DNA from: Saccoglossus kowalevskii
Taxonomy: Eukaryota; Hemichordata; Enteropneusta; Harrimaniidae
DNA: 10,700 nucleotides
Direction: 5' to 3'
Assembly (NCBI RefSeq): GCF_000003605.2
Contig: NW_003114470.1
Location: 93,935-104,634 of the forward strand
Below are positions 6,890-10,700 of the stretch, piece after piece; position 1 is the first letter of the stretch, and every line of letters starts with the position of its first letter. The position numbers and the translations under genes are program-made. The notes beneath the pieces are model-generated. The model had not been told where the DNA came from. It did not search any database and saw nothing but the letters and a program-made list of their open reading frames with translations.

Positions 6890-7880
6890 CAAGAGATTGC
6901 AACCCGCCTATCTAGTTCCCATAGAAGAACTCAGCGTTATAACAAGCGTTATACCGGGCGGCTGCAGTGTGCGGCTTGGGGAACGACCCTTCGAACCGAG
7001 GTCATCATTCCGATGATCCGCATTAGTTCTCGAAGGGACACTGAGGGAACGCTGACTAGGTATTCGGCTAGGCTGCTTAGCGCTAAGCAACGCACTTGAA
7101 ATAGCTAAGCCAAGCTTACCTCTGTGTCAAAACTCCATGCCCCGGGACACCAACCGCGCATTGGGTCGAGATAGGACTTGTCGATTTACTAATGAGCCCA
7201 ACTGGTGAAGTAAATCCCGTGTTAGCCTGACGCGTTTGGCTATTACCCCTTGTCCGGGTTGTGTAGTAACCAGTAGTCTGGGTACGGATTGAGGTGTACC
7301 GACATTTGGTGAAGCAGCAGCATTACCTGTTTCATCACTCTTGTGCATAACCCGAATGGGGGGGGGGGCACCCGAAATTTGAATACTTGGCCCAGCTGGG
7401 CAATTTGAAGGAGATGGCAACTCGCTGGGTGCATCGGTATGCGCAGGTAGGCCCTGCTTAATAAGTCTAGTGGGGCTAGCCAGTCGAAACGGTGGATGGA
7501 TAGAAGAACAGTGAATGGTGTCTCCATGTGGAACCAATCGAGGAGCATGTACTGATTCAGTCTGCCTTGGTCAAGAACTGGATGCCTGCCACTTGTGGGT
7601 TTGGTACTACGAACACATTTAAGTAGAAGCCTGGATTTAGTTCCGGCTGATGTACCCTGTATATGGCGCCTTTTCCCAGTAAACTGCTACTTCCTGTCTG
7701 ATTGCTTCCACCTTGCGGGGGTCCCCCGGCAGTGCCCAACAGGAGAGACACTGACGGGGGAGATGGAGATTTTAGCGGTATCCCGTAACCGGATGTCACC
7801 ACCTGCGAAGGTCCAGGGATCGGTCACCCGCCGTCTCCAAACCGGCCTACACCGGCGCATTCTGTGTATGACAGGGATAT
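6890..7880 (-). pseudogene. Decayed DIRS reverse transcriptase
   Basis: The N-terminal part has RRVTDPWTF, then one frame over VVTSGYGIPLKS, LLGKGAIYRV and FYLNVFVVP. After another frameshift come VLDQGRLNQYMLLDWFHMET, LDLLSRAYLRIPMHPAS (the DLKDAYFHI-type motif A, here LSRAYLRI) and QVFKFRV. A C11 run (minus strand) precedes FGLCTRVMKQVM. The polymerase Y-L-D-D box reads YPDY (7273-7284), losing the last catalytic Asp. The reading then shifts frame to VRLTRDLLHQLGSLVN and RLVSRGMEF (7130-7240), and later to LMRIIGMMTSVRRVVPQAA (about 6970-7030), the thumb/connection signature. At least four frame changes and motif losses mark it as dead. Confidence 0.9.
7358..7368. repeat. G11 homopolymer inside the RT gene
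   Basis: Eleven consecutive G on the plus strand (C on the coding strand), just before the RT FGL motif. It encodes extra prolines where the family usually has about two residues. Such runs readily change length, and sequencing or assembly error in the exact count is also possible. Confidence 0.95.
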
Positions 7881-7983
7881 GTGGCCATGGGTTCGACAGT
7901 TCTGCTCTCTTCTCCCATGAGGTGAGTTATGACCTGGCTACTCGCCAAACACATGCCTGTCCCCCCGGTTGCAGAGGTGAGCA

Positions 7984-9105
7984 TCAAACATGCTTCCCCC
8001 GCTGCCAGGGTAGACGCCCGACCAGGAAGGGTGAGGAGCCACCACCTGGCTCTTTCCTCCCTGGGGGCGCGCCACTACTCTTCCCTCCCATGGAAGGGTA
8101 TGAGCGCTTGCCTCCTGGTTGACTGGCTAGCGGACGACGCCCTAGGGCGTTGTGTTTTCTGTGCTTGGGGTGCCCTCCGCTTGCCCTTGACAGGGCCAAC
8201 TGGCTTGCAGATTCGATCTGAACCCTCTGGTGTATTGCACTCCGAAGCTCCGAGACTGTACCTACCATTCCCTGAACAAAGAGGGTGGAAGATGTCCAGT
8301 CTTCGTCACTGAGGTGGGGACATACCCCCTGACTCAGCTTGTCGACGAAAACATGTGTGTCTAAGGCTGCGTCTCGTAACACAGTAGTGGTCTCGGCCAA
8401 GCGAGCCAGGTGAGAATAGGGGATGTCGCACGTAGATGTGCGGTGGCCCGCCAGTAAATGTGTCGCCTGGTCTAGGAGGTTGGTGCATTCTGCCTCCGAG
8501 GTATTCAGAGTCCTGGGCGCACAATAATGCGTTCAAGCAACTCTGCCCTCAGGGCTGGATGGGTCGTCTTCGATTGAGCTGGCAAGAACGCCCATGGAAC
8601 GCGGCTGTCCCCCTTTGCCCGGTTTACCAAACGGAAATTCGTGGTACCGGGGTCTGGGGAAGGAGCCTTGGGATCCAGTTGGGGGCGTTTTGGTCTCATC
8701 CCACGCTATGGGGTCTGATCCCAAAACCACACCGACCGGGTAGCGTTTGGTCCAGCGGGAAGTGTTGCCTAAGGTGTTGCCTTAAGCGATACGTCCTCCG
8801 CGGCTGACCAACGTCAACACCGTTTGCGTGTCCTGCGCCCCACTCTGCACTCAGACGGACAGGAAGAGACGTGCCGACGGGGTTGCTTTGGATTCCGGCG
8901 CCCGTGATCCCCTAAGCATTGAAGCAACCTTAGGTGGTCGTGTTAGGATCAAGGGTGGGGGTATTTTCATCGTATCACTGGGATCGATGATACTCCGCAT
9001 CACCCCAAAAGCGTGGCTCACCGAGTCATTGCGGATGGAAGACTCTGAGGGACTGCCCAGAGTACCGGCTGTGTCCGACGCAAGCAAACTGCATCTCCTT
9101 TCATT
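7984..9105 (-). pseudogene. Gag-like frame of the DIRS element, three internal stops
   Basis: One frame is kept for 1.1 kb, with stops at 8853-8851, 8784-8782 and 8535-8533 and the end at 7986-7984. Recognisable blocks include FGVMRSIIDPSDTMKIPPPL (about 8950-9000), GVVLGSDPIAWDETKTPP, a helical stretch ECTNLLDQATHLLAG to LVSELRSAIHQRVQIESAS-like sequence (8230-8480), and a basic Gly/Pro/Lys-rich tail (GGKRSYPSMGGKSSGAPPGR) ending QRGKHV. Position before RT, helical centre and basic C-terminus fit a nucleocapsid-type protein. I assign Gag mostly by position. No zinc knuckle is seen. No intact start: a TAA sits at 9108-9106 in this frame. Confidence 0.65.
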
Positions 9106-9120
9106 TTAAATATGTACCTG

Positions 9121-9460
9121 GCTCTGACTGTGTCTGATCTACCCGGCCTGCCAGGAACGCAATTGCCCCGACAGTCCTTCGACCAAAACCCTCAACTCTG
9201 AGGCAAACCCGGCGCCGTGCGAGGAAGGGTCCACAAAGCGACCCGCATCGGGGCCCATAGGAGGAATGCCTCCAGGGGCACAGTCTCGCTGCAGTCGGTA
9301 AAATCAGGTAAACCACTGCCTGAAAAAACAGACTGTGAGGATGCCCTCCGATCAGCGGGGGAGACAGAGAAAAAATGGCGGTACCTACACCATCGGGCAT
9401 CCTACTCGACGTCCAGGTACACAAAGCACCGGTAGCCGAGCGTGAGGACTTTCCACTCAT
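9121..9460 (-). pseudogene. Possible N-terminal part of Gag, broken
   Basis: Two overlapping frames look partly coding. One starts with ATG at 9460 (MSGKSSRSATGALCTW, then MPDGVGTAIFSLSPPLIGG). Another reads RLQRDCAPGGIPPMGPDAG, then RFVDPSSHGAGFASELRVL (about 9150-9300) and stops before the main Gag frame. A CTGTTTTTTCAG near 9318-9330 resembles a splice acceptor. The order suggests that the Gag N-terminus lay here before frameshifting, but I recognise no domain. Confidence 0.35.
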
Positions 9461-9593
9461 GCCAAACACGCCTCACTTTAACCGATTTGTTTACTGGATG
9501 CGTGACCTTGCTGTGAAGAAACGAGCGACGTGGTCAGTCTCAGCGATTTTGATGGCTCTGAAAGAAAAATCTCAGGCCTCAGAACTCCAGTGA

Positions 9594-10073
9594 AAAAAAA
9601 CATGCCTTCATGGCAAAAACCCTGAGCCCCGCACGCATCCACGACAAAAGTATTTTGGATGCAGGTTCTATGCTATGCAGGTTCTATGCTTGTGCATTCT
9701 GAATATAAACACTGCACAGTCGACTCGAAACACAAGGAGACCCCAAAAAAACGGCAGCGAGCCCTGGTGCTGTCATTACATCTATTCATTTCTAAATACA
9801 TAGATCAAGCATAAAATGAAGATGACATGCATGAGGGAAGCGAATTACAGTAGTAAAAGGTGCCGCCACGAAACCGACAAGTGGTTACGTAGTGGCGCCA
9901 GATTTTAATTTCCTTGTTGTGGAAAAAAAAAATATTCCACACAAAGGGGAAAACGACACGAGGGTAAAGAAAACAAGAAAAACTTATCCTACCAGTAAGA
10001 GTGTTGAATGCCACCCAGCGGCAACAACCCAAGCTAGAAACCCGGATAGGAAAAAGCAGAAGAGCCAAGCAGA
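9594..10073 (-). other. DIRS 5' leader, no recognised gene
   Basis: About 480 bases between the Gag region and the right terminal repeat. It contains several A-runs and an exact 16-bp tandem duplication (ATGCAGGTTCTATGCT at 9659-9674 and 9675-9690). An 87-codon minus-strand frame here is Phe-rich and shows no motif. The element's transcription start would be expected in or near the terminal repeat, but no core promoter is evident. Confidence 0.6.
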
Positions 10074-10274
10074 GCCGCTCAGGCGGAAAAGAAAGAGTGA
10101 TTGTACAGCCATCTATGGTGTTACCATATGGCCTCGGCCACGTGGCTCGTGACGCAAGGGAAAGAGAATCTTGGGGTCATGGGGCTTCCCCTGACCTAGA
10201 TTTTATCTCTCCATCATCAGCAAAATCGCTGATTAATGCCTACAGTTCAAAATAGTCATTTTGACTGACCGGAG
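10074..10274. repeat. DIRS right inverted terminal repeat (element 5' end)
   Basis: Reverse-complement partner of 4477-4690. It carries CATATG (10125-10130) and CACGTG (10139-10144), the GGGGTCATGGGGCTTCCCC block (about 10174-10192) and TGCCTACAGTTCAAAATAGT near the outer end. The 31 bases beyond it (10275-10305) end the element and recur, inverted, in the internal complementary region. Confidence 0.93.
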
Positions 10275-10305
10275 TCTATGGTGGGTAATTGAACGTAGTG
10301 AATTT

Positions 10306-10372
10306 TAATAGTCAATTAGTCTCATAGTCAGAGCCATAATCAGATTACCATTATAACCACAGAGAATGTCCA
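10306..10372 (-). other. Intron 1 spacer between the DIRS and LINE copies
   Basis: Sixty-seven AT-rich bases between the DIRS right end and the tail of the next retrotransposon. Joined to 4460, this would restore the pre-insertion intron: ...CTTTTCCAAAATTT at the left and TAATAGTCAATT at the right. Confidence 0.6.
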
Positions 10373-10390
10373 TTTATTATTATTATTATC
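10373..10390. repeat. (TTA)n tail of the LINE
   Basis: Five TTA-type units (TTTATTATTATTATTATC) directly at the 3' end of the LINE fragment. The LINE boundary is drawn at its outer edge. Confidence 0.85.
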
Positions 10391-10458
10391 TTTTATTTCA
10401 GGACAAGCCCATATAAAAAGTAAGAAAAAAAAAATATTAACAAATTACACAGTATGCC

Positions 10459-10698
10459 TTAAATAAAATCGACCACGCCACATTTGCCATATACGTGATT
10501 TAAAAAAATATCACTCGATAATAAATTGATTAAAACAGAGTTCTTACTCAACAAAATACATTGCGAAAAACTGTAGCACATTTTTCTAAGTTTAACCTGA
10601 AAATCATCAACATGTAGTCTGGCGAAAGTCTCTGTTATACTACTATTAAAAGAACGAGAAACATTACATATAATTCTAAGAGCGTTGTTATACGCAAC
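10459..10698 (-). CDS. C-terminus of a LINE ORF2 reverse transcriptase, partial
   Basis: Seventy-nine codons without a stop up to TAA at 10461-10459; the frame stays open to the window end. It begins VAYNNALRIICNVSRSF, then ARLHVDDFQVKLRKMCYSF and LLSKNSVLINLLSSD. The AYN-A-R-I...SF pattern followed by a LRK-YSF...S-N stretch is typical of the region after the polymerase domain in CR1/L2-type LINE proteins. Because only the tail is visible, the clade is uncertain. The lack of any break suggests a fairly young copy, or chance over a short length. Confidence 0.75.
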   Translation of the reverse strand, partial: VAYNNALRIICNVSRSFNSSITETFARLHVDDFQVKLRKMCYSFSQCILLSKNSVLINLLSSDIFLNHVYGKCGVVDFI

Positions 10699-10700
10699 AC

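Larger units (their letters stand above)
4461..10305 (-). mobile_element. Decayed DIRS1-like tyrosine-recombinase retrotransposon, nearly full length
   Basis: About 5.85 kb, markedly GC-richer than both flanks. It has the DIRS1-group layout: inverted terminal repeats at both ends, an internal complementary region near the 3' end, and coding order Gag, RT, RNase H, Dam-like segment, tyrosine recombinase on the minus strand. The ends were placed by comparing the internal complementary region with both termini. The left end starts AATTTAGGCGAGGG and the right end finishes GTAGTGAATTT; both share AATTT. DIRS elements integrate through a recombinase and make no target duplication, and none is seen. 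The element lies in THG1L intron 1, in sense orientation. All protein domains carry frameshifts, stops or lost catalytic residues, so it is a fossil. Confidence 0.93.
10373..10700 (-). mobile_element. 3' end of a non-LTR retrotransposon (CR1/L2-like), cut by the window edge
   Basis: On the minus strand: the end of a reverse-transcriptase ORF, a ~70-base 3' UTR with TATATGGGCTTGTCCTGAAA, then a (TAA)n tail (plus-strand TTATTATTATTATTA, 10374-10388). This layout is standard for the 3' end of CR1/L2-type LINEs. It lies in the same orientation as THG1L and the DIRS element, in intron 1. Confidence 0.8.

Noticed and set aside
7595-8122. 175-codon plus-strand frame, the longest single frame in the window
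   Set aside because: It is antisense to the RT N-terminus and Gag C-terminus, whose family motifs are clear on the minus strand. Its length reflects GC-rich sequence with few stop codons.
9375-9593. 72-codon plus-strand frame (MAVPTPSGILLDVQVHK...) opposite the Gag N-terminal region
   Set aside because: It looks protein-like in composition, but it is antisense to the element and DIRS elements have no known antisense gene here. No motif was recognised, and it is probably a shadow of former coding sequence.
4461-10305. DNA transposon with long inverted repeats, or an endogenous retrovirus
   Set aside because: Inverted ends alone would suit a DNA transposon, but the RT, RNase H and tyrosine recombinase order and the internal complementary region identify DIRS. 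There are no direct LTRs, integrase or envelope region.
10306-10700. THG1L exon 1 in the right flank
   Set aside because: Neither the start region nor the RLDGRNF motif appears in any minus-strand frame; the region is LINE sequence and spacer.

Overview
This is an animal nuclear window. It has an AT-rich intron-exon background, GT-AG introns, simple repeats and retrotransposon remnants. The protein matches bilaterian THG1L closely, so an invertebrate metazoan such as a mollusc or amphioxus-like animal is plausible, but the species cannot be fixed from the sequence.

The host gene lies on the minus strand, 473-4211. Five consecutive coding exons (4035-4211, 2610-2779, 1686-1774, 1186-1293, 473-637) join in phase. 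They encode the last ~235 residues of THG1L, the tRNA-His guanylyltransferase that adds the G-1 identity nucleotide to tRNA-His. Exon 1, with the start codon and the first metal-binding Asp motif, must lie beyond 10700. Downstream of the gene (6-360) is a 33-bp minisatellite with a five-unit (165-bp) higher-order period. The introns hold a (TATT)16 tract that looks like the tail of a LINE 3' fragment (about 1450-1640) and a 15/30-bp tandem repeat (2101-2164).

About 55% of the window (4461-10305) is one GC-richer, decayed DIRS1-type tyrosine-recombinase retrotransposon. It sits in THG1L intron 1 in the same orientation as the gene. Both ends can be placed: inverted terminal repeats at 4477-4690 and 10074-10274, and an internal complementary region at 4773-4857 that carries the complement of the joined ends. 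Reading the minus strand, the order is leader, Gag-like frame (about 9105-7984), reverse transcriptase (about 7880-6900), RNase H (about 6850-6555), a Dam-methyltransferase-like segment (about 6550-6230), tyrosine recombinase (about 6190-5183), then the internal complementary region. Stops, frameshifts and lost catalytic residues show that it is dead.

Right of the element, 10373-10700 holds the 3' end of a second retrotransposon, a non-LTR (CR1/L2-like) element with a (TTA)n tail, also in minus orientation. It runs off the window. I found no unknown multi-gene system. The least ordinary structures are the palindromic internal complementary region of the DIRS element and the 165-bp higher-order minisatellite next to the THG1L 3' end.
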